Shown in pieces: positions 34,735 to 47,119 of a stretch of DNA of 64,000 nt. The DNA is taken from assembly GCA_023548195.1 (NCBI GenBank), contig JAJHZJ010000009.1:5967215-6031214 (forward strand). Reading direction: 5' to 3'. How positions within the stretch are numbered: the stretch's first letter is position 1; the number at the start of each line of letters is the position of its first letter. Position numbers and translations under genes: made by a program. The notes under the pieces are model-generated. The model had not been told where the DNA came from. It was given only the letters and a program-made list of their open reading frames with translations, and searched no databases. Source of the DNA: Bettongia penicillata ogilbyi (taxonomy: Eukaryota; Chordata; Mammalia; Diprotodontia; Potoroidae).

Positions 34735-34910
34735 TAAATTTACATATCACGTTACATTTTACAAAGTGTTTTATACATATTATCTCATTTGATTCCCAGT
34801 CCAACTCTATATGATAGGTATTATAGATATTAGCCCCATTTTACAGATAAACTGAGGCTTAAAGACAGCATTCTCTCCACTGCATCACAATGCCTTCTCA
34901 TTGGTATCTA
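34735..34910 (-). repeat. THER/MIR-type SINE
   Basis: CATATTATCTCATTTGATTC, TTAGCCCCATTTTACAGATA, AACTGAGGCTTAAAGACAGC. Confidence 0.7.
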
Positions 34911-35689
34911 GTACAGTAAGCATTTCATAAAGTTTAGGTCCAATATAGGGTAGGTTCAGTTTTTTTTATATTATCGTTATCCTGTAAATTATCCCAAAGA
35001 CTTCCTCGTGGTCACCCAGCTCCACTAAGTCAGAGCTAGTACCCAAAAACAGGTTCAGTGTTGTCTGGGACTCTCCACTATACCCCCACTCTGCCTCTCA
35101 TTTAAAATTTAGTTCTTCCAAGAAAAAAAAAAAAGTAATTCCTTGTCTCACTGATCAACCATATAAGCTGAAGGCTTGAAGGTGTCATCTTGCACCTCAA
35201 AGCACCAGCTGCATAATTAGGTCAGAAGGAAAAGGTGACTTCCTCATTCACTACCAGGAATATCACGATTTCCATGAAACCAAGGGTAGTTGTCTTTGAA
35301 AAGAACTGGGAAAGTTTTCCCATGTTACTTTGTATTTTTCCATAAACTTGAAAGTTATTTCTTCATTCACTTACATTCAGTAGTCATTGATTCACATTAT
35401 ATCTATAAGGCCCTGTCAGTGAGATGGTACTGAGTTAAAGCTGAAATAAAATCCTGTCACTAATATATCTGACAGTTGTATCCATGGGTTCAATCATCCT
35501 GTAACTTCTCCTTTTCAACACAAGGACATATAGGAGGAAGAATGAGTCAGGAGGGTATTTTTCTTATTGTTTTAGCCTTAGTAAGCTTTTTTTAAAACCA
35601 TTTAATTAGTCATTTCCGAGGAAAGCTTTAAATGTGATGGAAATGTCCCAATTTGACTATAAGCTATGGTAAATTTTGATTTTTTAAAA

Positions 35690-35870
35690 AAATCTTATTA
35701 TTTATTTAAATGGCTCTTTTCTTTTGAAATTTTGAGTTCTAAATTCTCTCCTTCCTTTTTATCCCTCCCCCACCCACTGAGAAGGCAGGCAATATGATAT
35801 TAATTATACATGTGAAATCATGCAAAACATATTTCCATATTAGCCATTTTTTAAACTTTCCTTTTAAAAT
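35690..35870 (-). mobile_element. L1 3' UTR fragment
   Basis: CACCCACTGAGAAGGCAGGC, AATTATACATGTGAAATCAT, AAAACATATTTCCATATTAG: complement of the marsupial L1 tail. Confidence 0.75.
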
Positions 35871-36188
35871 TTTGAGTTCCATATGGTAAATTATTGACTG
35901 TTTGAACAGGAATGCGGAAACTGGTTTACTTTTGACTGAAAACAGAGAACTTGGTTAAATATCTGATTTGAACACCCTGCTGAGTGGAGGCAGGGTTTGA
36001 CCAAATCACATACATAATTAAGCTGTTGTTGATGGGGTTGGAGTTTTACCAAGTGCCCACAAATAAATACTGCCTAGAAAGATGTCTACCATGTCCATTC
36101 TCTTTGCAGACCAAATCTTATGGCTTGCTTGTTCAGCCACGTCATTTAAATAAGGATTTATTTGCTATTTGGAAGAGGTAGAACTTTT

Positions 36189-36632
36189 TTTTTAAATTTT
36201 TTTTTTAATGTTTTACAATCATTTCCTTAAAGTTAAGATTTTATCCCCCCACACCTTCCCCCCACTACCCCCTCCCTCCCCGTGACAGCATACAATTCTG
36301 TATAGGTTCTACATATACTTTCCTACTGAGCACATTTTCACTATAGTCATGCTATGTAATCGAACTAAAATAAATGGAAGAAATCATATAACAAATCAAA
36401 ACATAATACACTGAAACCCACCCACACACAAACATGATCTGCGACATTCTGCGAATGACTTCCACATTTCTTTCTCTGAGTGTGGAAGGCATTTTGCCTT
36501 AGAAGACCATCATTGGGATTTTTTTTTTTCTCAGTAAGTTCTTGTGTTATTACAAAGTTCCAAGTCTACCAGAAAAAACTCTCGCACACTGTGGTCGTTG
36601 CTGTGCACAAAGTTCTCCTGGTTCTGCTCCTT
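36189..36632 (-). mobile_element. 5'-truncated L1 with perfect target-site duplication
   Basis: T-run, then L1 3' UTR complement (AGACCATCATTGGGAT, CAAGTCTACCAGAAAAAACT, AAAGTTCTCCTGGTTCTGCT). AAGAGGTAGAACTTTT occurs at 36173-36188 and 36633-36648 without mismatch. Confidence 0.92.
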
Positions 36633-36939
36633 AAGAGGTAGAACTTTTATGCACATTTCAAAATGCTGGAAATAAAATTGCTGTGATCATTGTTCATTTA
36701 ATTATATTTTGCCAGCCTAATTCAGTAAGTATGTATTACGCAGCTACTATGTGTAATCCTAAAACTAATTTAGTAGTAGAGACACAAAGGTCCCGATTCA
36801 CAACAAACTTAAATTCTAGTAAATTTTTGGATATGAATGGTTCAATTCTGCTAGGTGACATGGCATATATTTGTGCGTTTATATGATATCTTGAGGAAAA
36901 GGAAATAACAATAATAGAATTATTAATAATTTAGCTAAC

Positions 36940-37180
36940 ATAAAATGGATAGAGTGCAGGATCCGGAAACTAGAAGACCTGAGTTCAAATGTGACCTCAG
37001 ATACTTACTAGTTATTGACCTTGAGCACGTCACCTAATCTTTTTCAGCCTCAATCTTCCCCTGAGGGTATTAATAGAACCCATGTTACATGATTGTTGCG
37101 AGCAGCAAATGAGATAATATTTATAAAGCTCTTTGAAAACCTTAAATCACTAAGTAAATACGATCTATTACTGTTATTTC
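36940..37180 (+). repeat. MIR/THER-type SINE
   Basis: ACTAGAAGACCTGAGTTCAA, GACCTTGAGCACGTCACCTA, TTTATAAAGCTCTTTGAAAA. Confidence 0.75.
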
Positions 37181-37184
37181 ATTT

Positions 37185-37600
37185 GATACTAAGCATTCTT
37201 TGGGTGGTAGGGTAAATTTTAATTTCCCTTTTATAGATGAGGAAATGCGTGCTGAGAGACTTGCCCAAATTCGTGTTATTGTTGCTGAGTTGCGTCTCAC
37301 TCTTCAGGACCTCATTTGGGGTTTTCTTGGCAAAGATACTGGAGTAGTTTGCCATTTCCTTCTCCAGTTCATTTTACAGATGAGGAAACTGAGGCAAACA
37401 GGGTGAAGTGACTTGCCCAGGGTTACGTGAGTGATAAGCGTCTGAGGCAAGATCTGAACTCAGGTCTTTCTGCTTCCAGACCTAGCGTTCTATCTACCAT
37501 GACACACAGATTCATGCCCAGTCATTTATCTAGTTAATTTCAGAGGCAAGATTCAAATTCCAGTCTTCCTGACTCCCAAGTGCAGCAGTTTATCCAATGT
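37185..37600 (-). repeat. MIR split by a SINE
   Basis: CTTTTATAGATGAGGAAATG (left) and GGCAAGATTCAAATTCCAGT (right) flank the SINE at 37272-37509. Confidence 0.65.
37272..37509 (-). repeat. WSINE1/MAR1-type CORE-SINE, nested
   Basis: GACCTCATTTGGGGTTTTCT, TTGCCATTTCCTTCTCCAGT, GACTTGCCCAGGGTTACG. Confidence 0.9.
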
Positions 37601-38394
37601 GAAAGGAATCAGGAAAGGCTTCCCATAACCAGCACCTGGGTTGTTCTTGACAGAGGACAACAACACAAGATGACACAAGGAAGGACTGTATTTCAGCTTA
37701 TAAAAAGGTCTGGAAATGGAGTACCAAGTTCATTGCCAATGTAGAGACATAATAATTACGTTTTAATGACCAATTTCAAGATTTGGGTTTTTGTATGCCT
37801 ACCCCCCTACTCCCTCCAAAATGAGCAGAAAAAATATTTTGAAGAAAAAAAATAAACATCTTCCCATCAGATACTGTCACCCTGCCAAGTAGCGACTGCA
37901 TGAACTGAGTTGTTAGTGATGTCGGGACAGCCAGAACCCTTCTTTGATGTGGCTTCTCATTCCCTTGAGATTATCTTGTCTTATGATCATTGTGGTGCAA
38001 GGCTATTATTTGTTATTTCCGACTTTGTGTGAGATGGCCAATATTTTTGGCAAAATGAGATTACTAAAAGGGTGTGCTTCCATAAAAGTACAGACAGGAT
38101 TGGAGTGATTGAGATTTTGATCTCAGTTGATGAGACTCATTCGCCAATAAGGAGTTCAAAGTTCTCCTTACATTTGTGATTGCTTCAGTAAGGTCAGCTT
38201 TCAAATCTTCCCATTTCCGATGGCATTGTTATCATTTGTATTTTCTGGACTAATGATCAGTTACAGCAATGCTTTGGCCTTGTATAACCTCAGAATTTGT
38301 AACCTCATGTTTATTTTTCATTAACTCAATTCCTTTTTTATTTGAGAAATTCCTCACAAAGTTAAAAAAAAAAAAGGCTAAGTTTGATATCAGA

Positions 38395-38520
38395 CAGCCT
38401 CTGGCTTCCAGAGACAGCCTGGTACAGAAGAAAGAATACTAAACTTGGAGCCTCAAGACCTGTGTTCAAATCTTACCTTTGCCTCTTACTACTCATTTGA
38501 CTTTGGTTGAGTCACTAAAC
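38395..38520 (+). repeat. MIR relic
   Basis: CCTCAAGACCTGTGTTCAAA, TTTGGTTGAGTCACTAAAC. Confidence 0.65.
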
Positions 38521-38526
38521 TTTTTT

Positions 38527-38702
38527 CTGACAGGAGTTAGAAAGACTTATCTTCATGTGTTCAAATCCAGCCTCAGACACTCACTAGCCCTCTGACCCTG
38601 GGCAAGTCACTTAGCCCTGTTTGCCTCAGTTTCCTCATCTGTATAATGAACTGGAGAAGGAAATGGCATACCACTTAACTATCTTTGCCAGGAAAAACCC
38701 AG
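38527..38702 (+). repeat. WSINE1/MAR1-type CORE-SINE, left arm of an inverted pair
   Basis: GACCCTGGGCAAGTCACTTA, GAACTGGAGAAGGAAATGGC. The tail abuts the tail of the next SINE. Confidence 0.88.
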
Positions 38703-38703
38703 A

Positions 38704-38888
38704 TTTGGGGTTTTCTTGACAACAATACTAGTAGTCTGCCATTTCCTTCTCCAGCTCATTTTATAGACAAGGAGACTGAGGAAACAATTAAGTGACTTGT
38801 CCAGGGTCACACAGCTAAGGAAGTAGGTGAGGCCAGATTTGAACTCATGAGGACGTCTTTCTGACTCTGCATCCTATATTCTGTGCCT
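38704..38888 (-). repeat. WSINE1/MAR1-type CORE-SINE, right arm of an inverted pair
   Basis: TTTGGGGTTTTCTTGACAAC, GTGACTTGTCCAGGGTCACA; opposite orientation, no spacer. Confidence 0.88.
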
Positions 38889-38924
38889 TTCCCTCCCTTC
38901 AGCTTCCTTTTATCTGTTGTCTTA

Positions 38925-39045
38925 GCCATTAGAATATAAGCTCCTTGAGGGCAGGAATTGCCTTTTTGCTCATATTTGTATTCCCAGCACTTTAACCCAA
39001 TGCCTAGCTCATAGTAAGTGATTAATAAATGCTTGTTGACTGACC
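38925..39045 (+). mobile_element. L2/L3-type LINE 3' end
   Basis: GAATATAAGCTCCTTGAGGG, TAGCTCATAGTAAGTGATTA, ATAAATGCTTGTTGACTGAC. Confidence 0.82.
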
Positions 39046-40269
39046 TGATTAAATAATGAGTCCCATCTGGACTACTCAGGTTGGATAAATAAGGTCTAAA
39101 AAAATACAGCTAAGTAGAAAGCATGTTTACTCTCACCAAAAAATAATAAAACACATTTGCATTATATTTAATGAAAAGGAAGAAATACTATCAAAATTGC
39201 TAGCCTTGTAGCATCAGGCCAATACTAAAAATTCTTGGGGGCAGAGGAGGGTGGGATAGACGCATGTCATCTGTAAATTAACTTGACCCTGGTGATTCCA
39301 CTGGAAGATATGATATGCATTGTGACATCATGCATTTGTATCTGATAAGTAGCAGAAATGTATTGAAATCATTTTATTGCTCTTTGGTGCAGAATGACCC
39401 TATACCTAGCTGGCAAAAAAAAATATCCTTGGAGCTAATAATTAATTTACTATCATAAGTAATTTATATTTTGTAAGCCACTCTTCCCATTTCTTGTTGA
39501 ATTTATACCACATGTTCCAATTTCTGTAATGACTATGTATGGAAACATTAGATTATACTTCTATTTAATGTGACATTTTGTATGAAATCTGTGAGAGTTT
39601 TTGTTCAAAAGTGTCTCAGAGCATTTTAGCAGCTGGTTTTCTAAACATAAAGAAAATAAACTTGTAGGATAGTTTTTTCATTCAGTTGGGAGTCAGTTTA
39701 TAAAAACTAAGTTAGAAAAAGGAGTTCACATTGCTTGTACCATAAGCAAAGCTGATGGTGCTGACATCTGTGAGATGCTGGTTAATCATTTCATGTTCTG
39801 TTCACTGTTCCTTTGCTTTAGTCTTTCATTGGTGCTATGCCCAAAAGAAGAAACACAGTTGACTTTACCAGGGAGAGCACCAGGTATAATTATGGTCCCA
39901 TATACTTACTGTACGATTCAGGTAATTGTAACATTCCATTATTGTACATTATTGTGAGCAAATTACTGGCTCAAATCAATAATACTCTTTAAAAGTGTAT
40001 GTAAATTGAAACTCAGTAATGACAGTTCAGATCAATGTCTAGACAATTTCTAATCTCAGTTGAAGCTACTGAAAAAGACAACAAATTTCTGAACACTTCG
40101 AGGTCTTAATTCGAGACCCGAAACCCTTACTTAATGTATAAAATCAGTATTCTCTCTTGCATTGTGGTTGTTTACATTTGCTTTCAGGAAAGGAGAAAAA
40201 GCTTCAGTTTTCCATCATTTTCTGTGCTACAGTTATAAGGAGTAGAGGGCAGTGCTGTCAGGTTATTTT

Positions 40270-40560
40270 TTTTTTAATTTAAAAGCATCCATGACATAAT
40301 TATATAAGATGACTACATATGAAACTCCAAATCTATTATGTACAACTTTCTATTCCTTTTAAATATATAATAGTTATCATGTAAACTTCTTTCTTTTCCC
40401 CTTTTTTTCTTCTCTTCCTCCTACTCATCCTAGAGATAGCTACCATTAGAAACAAATAGGTATACATAAGTAAAATTATTATGTGCATACTACCATTTAT
40501 TAGTTCTTTCTCTGGACACTTTTAATAAATTCAATAGGATGAATAGTGTTTTCCCCCTTT
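40270..40560 (-). mobile_element. L1-like LINE 3' UTR fragment
   Basis: ATCTATTATGTACAACTTTC, TTATCATGTAAACTTC, GGTATACATAAGTAAAATTA; related to the copies at 16690 and 57310. Confidence 0.4.
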
Positions 40561-40584
40561 TCTTTTCTCTTGTCTGATCTAATC

Positions 40585-40750
40585 CTACAAGCATTTATTT
40601 AGTACCTGTTATGTACCAGACACTGCTAGATGCTGAGGATACAAAGGTAAAACAAAAGACAGTGCCTGTCCTCAAGAAACTTACCACTCACTGAGGGCAG
40701 AAATGTCAGCAGCTATGTCTACCAGTCAGTCAACATGAACATTGTACTCA
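40585..40750 (+). repeat. Unassigned marsupial repeat (GCCAGGCACTGTG family)
   Basis: AAGCATTTATTTAGTACCTG, ACCAGACACTGCTAGATGCT, GTCCTCAAGAAACTTACCAC. Confidence 0.65.
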
Positions 40751-40989
40751 TGACAGTGAACTACTTCAAGAATTTAGCATTTCATTAGTGGGGATATTTT
40801 CTGCTAATACAGACCCTCCATACTTTCTGAGAGGGTTTGCAAGAATGACTGAAAGCTGAAAAATATATCATCCCTTTGCCTAACCTGGTGCAGACTTCTG
40901 CAGACAACTAATCCAGTCTTCAAACAACAGATATATACCTATCTGTACATACATACATGTGTGTTTGTAGGTTTAATGACTTAAACTGA

Positions 40990-41085
40990 AAGATTATAAG
41001 CTTCTTGAGGGCAGGAACTGTATCCCCAGCACTGAGCACAGTGCCTAGGCAGAGTAGAATCTTAAGAAATGTTTGATTCAAAGGA
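40990..41085 (+). mobile_element. L2 LINE 3' end
   Basis: TTATAAGCTTCTTGAGGGCA, AGCACTGAGCACAGTGCC. Confidence 0.75.
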
Positions 41086-41330
41086 CTCATGATGAAAAAT
41101 TCTGTCTACCTCTAGAGGAAGAACTAATGGCATCTGAATGTGCACAGAAATATATACTATTTTTCACTTTCTTTTTTTGGTTCAAGTTTTCATCCGCAAA
41201 AAGGCTAATATGGAAATACGTTTTACACGATTGCACATGTGTAGCCTGCATCAGATTGCTTAGCATCTCAGAAAGGGGAAGGAAGGAGAGATAGAATTTG
41301 AAATCCAAAACTTAAAAAAAATTTTAATGT
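41086..41330 (+). mobile_element. L1 3' UTR fragment
   Basis: ACTCATGATGAAAAATTCTG, GGCTAATATGGAAATACG, ATTGCACATGTGTAGCCTGC: the marsupial L1 tail in sense orientation. Confidence 0.8.
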
Positions 41331-41404
41331 TTTTACAGATAATTGGGGAAAAAGTAAATTATTTGAAGACTTAAAAAAATAAATGTTTGATTGATGATAC
41401 CCTT

Positions 41405-41440
41405 TATATATATATATATATATGCACATATGTATGTATA
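41405..41440. repeat. (TA)n microsatellite
   Basis: TA run ending GCACATATGTATGTATA, abutting a SINE head. Confidence 0.85.
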
Positions 41441-41441
41441 T

Positions 41442-41690
41442 GGGGCAGCTAGATGGTGCCATGTTAGAGTGTCAGGCTTGGAGTTAGGATAACTCATCTT
41501 CCTGAGTTCAAATCCAGCCTCAGACCCTTACTAACTAGTGTGACCCTGGACAAGTCATTTAACTCTATTTGTCTAGATTCCTCATCTGTCAAATGAGGCA
41601 AAGAAAGAGATAGAAAACCACCCCCAGTATCTTTGCCAAGGAATCCCCAAATGGGGTCATGAAGAGCCTGAAACAACAAAACGATAAAGC
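41442..41690 (+). repeat. WSINE1/MAR1-type CORE-SINE
   Basis: GGGGCAGCTAGATGGTGCCA to CCCCAAATGGGGTCATGAAG. Confidence 0.9.
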
Positions 41691-42074
41691 AAGCACCAAC
41701 AGTTGTTGTTATTTCATTTTCCCTGGTAACATGAGAGAGAGGTGATGCCCACCCCCACAATATGGTGGTAGCAGCAAGAAGCTCTGTCTGGAAACCTTTA
41801 AAAGAGAAGAGCTCCTGTTCTCCCTTCCCAAACAAAAACCTCAAACTCTATTTATAAGCATGGACCACACCAAGGTTTCCAAATAAAGTTTGGGGCTAGA
41901 CTTAAGTCACTGAGGTCCCTAAATTCTGACGTCCTTCCTCGTGCTAACTCTATGGCAACTCTGTGGCCAGTGGTAGGAATAATATATGTCTGACTTGATT
42001 TCAGCGTGTACTGTACTGATGTCATTATTTTACAGGAAAGGATAGAATTGTGAAAAGTAGACTGCTATTTAAAA

Positions 42075-42093
42075 CACACACACACACACACAG
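42075..42093. repeat. (CA)n microsatellite
   Basis: Short CA run. Confidence 0.9.
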
Positions 42094-42641
42094 CAGAACA
42101 TGCCATAAAACTGAAGAACAGGAAGGCAGTTCTTTGTTGTTCAGGATATGATTAATATTGCCTCATCATTTAATTTTGGAATGTCTAAAATAAGGAAGCC
42201 TACATCAGTTCCAGGCAAATGGCTTGAAATCTGATATTTTTTCTATCCCTTAAAAATATTTTAAACCTAATCGTTTGTTTATTTTCATTCATTTGCCAAA
42301 AAAAGAAAGAAAGAAAGATTCACAGGGGTACAAGTGCTGTTGGTAATGAAATCGCACACCCCCAAAGTAAGAGAGCAGTATCTCTTTCTGCACAGAATGT
42401 TGTAGCAGGCACATTCAATGGGGGTGACATTTCTTTTCTGAGACTCCTTGAAGAGATGGAATTGTTTGGTTTTACCCATCAATTAAATGTATTATTAAGC
42501 TTTTCATGGAAACCACTTGTTTGGCAGAGCCATAGTGTTTCTCACTTCTCTATTCAATTTCACACATTTTTAATCAGTTCCTTATTGGTGTTATGTCATG
42601 AGTCATTTCATAGATGTTTTCTGTGTGCTTTCTCTCTTCAG

Positions 42642-42729
42642 TGGTGAAAGTGGTGCTGGAAAGACTGTAGCTGCCAAGTACATCATGAGTTACATCTCCA
42701 GAATTTCTGGAGGTGGTCCCAAAGTCCAG
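42642..42729 (+). CDS. MYO1E: MYO1E exon 5: P-loop exon, residues 111-140
   Basis: The 88-nt exon completes Ser111 and encodes the Walker A/P-loop GESGAGKT at 112-119, where Lys118 and Thr119 contact the ATP phosphates and Mg2+, followed by [11 protein letters not shown] and SGGGPKVQ. The acceptor is TCTCTCTTCAG and the donor GTGAGT. It is preceded by a 15-kb intron, the longest fully contained one. Pro replaces the Thr I remember at this point in human (GGGTKVQ), in a loop that tolerates change. Confidence 0.98.
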
Positions 42730-43154
42730 GTGAGTTGACTGAGGCCACTCAGGGCCAGAGTGAGACATTCTGAGGCTCTGTGGTATGTCAAGATGCCCGA
42801 GAGAATCCACAGGAATGAAAGAAAATAGAAATGATTACAAATCACTTTCTGTTGTTCTTGTTTTGACCAAAAGTTCAGTGCCGAATCGCATCAGTAACCA
42901 AATAGCCGATCTCTAAATAAGCACAAGTAGATAGCACATTGGCAGCTTTTGGAAGCTAACAGTGGCCAACACTTCTGTGGTTATTATCTTGCTTTCTAAA
43001 AATCTTGTGATGGTCTGTTTAAAATGTTTTCAAAGGTTAAATTCTGATGAGGTTTTGTCAAAGATCTTTCAGAACCAGTTTTTAATCAGTCAGTTACAGA
43101 ATGACAGAATTAGGAAAGTCAGAAGGGGAAATCTTTTCGGGGTGGGGAGTTCAG

Positions 43155-43272
43155 AAAAGAGACAGTGTGTGGTACTGGACAAAGAGGCCTCGACTTGAGA
43201 TTTGAAAGCCCTGGATTCAATTCTCACCTCTGACACTTGCTTAGTTGTGTGACTTGGACAACTTTGTATGAC
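43155..43272 (+). repeat. MIR relic
   Basis: AAAGCCCTGGATTCAATTCT, TAGTTGTGTGACTTGGACA. Confidence 0.65.
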
Positions 43273-43794
43273 TAGATATTCTATACGAATTTCCAATCTG
43301 CATCTATGGAGTTATCACAATGATGAAATAATAAATCTAGACAAAAGAAGAGTTTCATTTTAGATATTAAATTCAAGGTGACCACGAACAGAGCTGGGAG
43401 AAAACCTTTGTATACTCGAGGGATCCTTTAAAATTGTGTCCCATGTGTCCACTAGAGGCTTTGAACTTTGAACTATAACACATGTGACCTGATTTATCAG
43501 AAAAGGAAAATTTTATGTCTTGGAAAAAAAGGTTTTGTCATTGAAAATACATGAATTTATTCTTTAAAATGTATCCCATGTTGCGTCTTAATTGTTCTAC
43601 TTTAGGCAGCTCCCCAGCTTGTCTGTTCCTGGTCCTATTTCTGATCATGGCATATCCAGATTAAAATGTCTTATTGGAAATAGAGGTCTAGAGCTCCACG
43701 GAGAAGTAAGGACTAGAGATGCTCATTTGAGAATCATTCACATAACCGGGAGATACAACATTGTGAAAATGGCTGAGCTTTTTAGGGGTGGTGG

Positions 43795-44945
43795 TGTTTT
43801 ATCTTCCAAATTTATTAATTCATTTATTTTCAGTTTTCAGCAATCACTCACTTCCACAAGTTCCAAATTTTCTCCCCCTCTCCCTTCCTCCCCAAGATAG
43901 CATGCAATCTTATATGGCTTCTACACATACATTCCCACTAAACGCATTTTCACGTTAGTCATGTTGTACAGAAGAATTAAAACAAATGGGAGAAACCATG
44001 AGAAAACAAAAGAAAACATAACTGGAGAAAATAGTCTGTTTCATTCTGCATTCCGATTCCATAGTTCTTACTCTGGATGTGGATGGCATTTTGCATCATT
44101 AGTCCTTTGGAAATGTTTTAGGTCCTTGCATTACTCTGAAGGGCTCAGTCTATGAAAAACAGTCCTCCCACACTGTGGCTGTTACTGTGTGTAATGTTCT
44201 TTTGGCCCTGTTCACTTCTCTCAGCATCAGTTCATATAAGTCTTTCCAGATTTTTCTGAACTCTGCCTGCCTGTTCATAATTTTTTGTAGTACAATAGCA
44301 TTCCATTACATCATACATTGAACCATTCATTTGATGGGCATCCCGTCAGTTTCCAGTTCTTGGCCACCATAAAAAGAACTGCTATAAATATTTTTGTACA
44401 TGTGGGTCCTTTTCCCATTTTTATGATCTCTTTGGGATATAGTCCTAGAAGTGGTATTACTAGGTCAAAAGGGTATGCACATTTTTATAATCTTTTGGGC
44501 ATGGTTCCAAATTGCTCTCCAGAATGGTTAGGTCAACTCACAGCTCCACCAACAATGAATTAGTGTTCCAACTCTCCCACATCTTCTTGAACATTTATCA
44601 TTTTCCTGTCTTATCATGCTAGCCAATCTGATAGGTGTGATTTGATACCTCAGATTGTTTTGATTGGCATCTCTCTAACCAATAGTGATTTAGAGCATTT
44701 TTTCATATGACTATAGATAACTTTAATTTTTTTCTCTGAAAATTGCCTGATCATATCCTTTGACCATTTATCAATTGGGGAATGACTTGTATTCTTGTAC
44801 ATTTGACTCAGTTCTCTATATATTTTAGAAATGAGGTCTTTATCACAGACACTAGTTGTAAAAATTCTTTCCCAGTGTTCTGCTTCTAGTGGGGTGAGTT
44901 TTAAAGAAGAATCAGTGATTTCACCTTGAAATATTTCCACCCAGA
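43795..44945 (-). mobile_element. L1 3' part (ORF2 C-terminal domain and 3' UTR)
   Basis: About 1.15 kb of L1 in antisense to MYO1E. The - strand frame 44940-44650 (96 codons) retains the end of ORF2p: LISKIYRELSQMYKN, DMIRQFSEKKIKVIYSHMKK and LVREMPIKTI parallel the human L1 ORF2 C-terminal region. Dead: 5' truncated and no full ORF2. Confidence 0.88.
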
Positions 44946-45059
44946 AAGGACAAACTCATAATGAAGACAGAGAATAACTGTCATAGAAGCCTAGAGAGGA
45001 AATGGTTTGAAGAAGTGAGAACAGTCATCCTACAAAGAATTGAAGAATGAGGATGAATC

Positions 45060-45240
45060 AAAAGTAATTGAGTCTTTTGATCAGATTGGATAGAGCTGAA
45101 GTGGATATAAGAAGTCATCTACTCTCAATCTTCTCATTTTCTTACAAATCAGAAAACTGAGGCCTGGAAGGAAGATGTGATTTGCCTAACCCAGGTTTTC
45201 TAAGCCCCAAACCAGTGCTCTTTCCACTGTACCATATCCT
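45060..45240 (-). repeat. MIR relic
   Basis: TTACAAATCAGAAAACTGAG, GATGTGATTTGCCTAACCCA. Confidence 0.65.
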
Positions 45241-45869
45241 GTACACATATTCAATGACTTACTTATACAGAATTGCTGTTTCAACAGAGATCACTAGGAA
45301 GTGGTAAGAATATCAAGTTGGCACTTTCTGATTCCCTTCAGTGGGCATCATCTTTTAAGTATCTGTTCCCCTTTTTTTCTTTTTCAGTTTGGTGGGCTCA
45401 TCACCCAAACCACTATGACATGATGTTTCCTGTCTCCCCACTTCCACTCCTATTAGCATCTTACCCACTCTAGTCAGGGATGTGCTGCTTACCATAATGT
45501 TGTCAAACTGCAAAATCCTGTTGGGTTTCACTCATATGTATTTAAAAAGAGATAAAATTAAGTCTTCAAAAGCATAAAAGTTACGTGGGGGATGTAGGGA
45601 GATATAGAAAGAGAGATTTCAAGTTTGTGAATGAAGCATATCAATCCCATATATTTCATAATGGAAAGTGAAGATACCCTGACAGGATACGTCAGGTAAA
45701 ATTACAGAAATATTTTTAGGTGGTATAGATGAGATCACAGATCCATTGAAGTATGAAACTTTTAAAGAAAGCTAGGATATTTTTGTCCATAGCAACCTGT
45801 AAAACCATGGAGAATTTGCAGTATCGCAGTGAGGTGAGTACTCATTGATGAAATCATAGCTCTTCTGAG

Positions 45870-46070
45870 GTGGTGCAGTAAGGAGAGGCAGTGTGTTATA
45901 GTGGAAGGAGTACTGGCCCTGAAGTTGTGGGACCACTGATGCATACCAGCTATGTGTACATAAATTAATCTTTTAATCTTCATCAGTTTCTTCATTTATG
46001 GAATAGGAGGTTGGACCAGATGACCTTTGAGGTCCCTTCCATTGTGAGATCTGCAATACTCTGATCTTAA
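45870..46070 (+). repeat. MIR relic
   Basis: TGTTATAGTGGAAGGAGTAC, GTTGGACCAGATGACCTTTG, AGGTCCCTTCCATTGTGAG. Confidence 0.7.
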
Positions 46071-46779
46071 GAAATATAAGCATAGCCTTTGAGGGCTACA
46101 ATGCCCTCCTACAATATGTCCCTTGTTCTCATTATTTGAGGCTATTGGTCATAATAATAACTTAAATATTTTGGTAGTTTGTTAGGTGCTAGTCTGCAGA
46201 CTTAGAGTTTTCATTTCCTATAGATTTCATTCTTCCTATTTTTCTTTGAGGACAGTGATATGGGGTTCCTGGCTTAGAATTAATCAGTAGCAAAAAGAAA
46301 GAATAACCCAGAAATTTGTTATTTCTGGAACTTAATTGTCCATAGACTGTGAGTAATTAAAAGTACTAGAAATGACTCATTTTTGATACCTCATCAGTAT
46401 GAACTAATGTCTATTGAGCTATCTCATGAGCATCATGGGAGGCTACACACCATGCAAACTGACGTTGGACTGATAGTGCTGTGAAAACCAAATTCAGCTT
46501 TCCAGTGTAGGACTCACAAGCCCTTGCCTAGTCAGGGATTATCTTCTATAGATCTACAGACTGTGAGCTCCCTTTAAGTGCAAAGGACCCATACTTTATG
46601 ATGCCAGTGAGATCACTGAGTGGGTGGGTAGTTACTGACAGTACAGTGTCTTAGGGGAGAATGGGAGGAGACACTGAGCTGACCAAGCCTCCCAACAAAT
46701 CTACCAGAACTGGGTGTGGCAGTTTCAGTGAACTTGGAGGTCTACCAGCTAAGACTTGAGATGTGTGGGTATATTCTAA

Positions 46780-46980
46780 TCTTGTAGGATTGTAGATTTA
46801 GAGTCAGAAGGGACCTCAGAGGTCCCTGATTCTAGCACCCTTATTTTATAGATGAAGAAATTGGGACCTCTAAAAGTTAAAGTGGAGATCACATGGGTAG
46901 AGAGTGTTGGAGCTGAGATTTGAATCCAAGTTTTTTGACCCACCCCCCACAAATCCAGTACTCTTTCCTCTGAACCACAC
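46780..46980 (-). repeat. MIR relic
   Basis: AGAAGGGACCTCAGAGGTCC, TTTTATAGATGAAGAAATTG. Confidence 0.7.
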
Positions 46981-47119
46981 TTTCTTGACTAGGGATCTAT
47001 TCCAGTGGACCTTTCACTAAATAGGAGACTGAATGATGAAACAGGTAAATAGAGGTTTAGGAAAACTCAGTAAAGAGTAAATTCTATGTAGATGCCTATA
47101 ATCTGGTCATTTTTATTAA

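Noticed and set aside
43592..43900. 102-codon + strand frame upstream of an L1
   Set aside because: No family resemblance, and it ends inside the L1 3' UTR sequence.
44650..44940. 96-codon - strand frame that resembles a real protein
   Set aside because: It is the C-terminal end of L1 ORF2p in a truncated L1, not a host gene.
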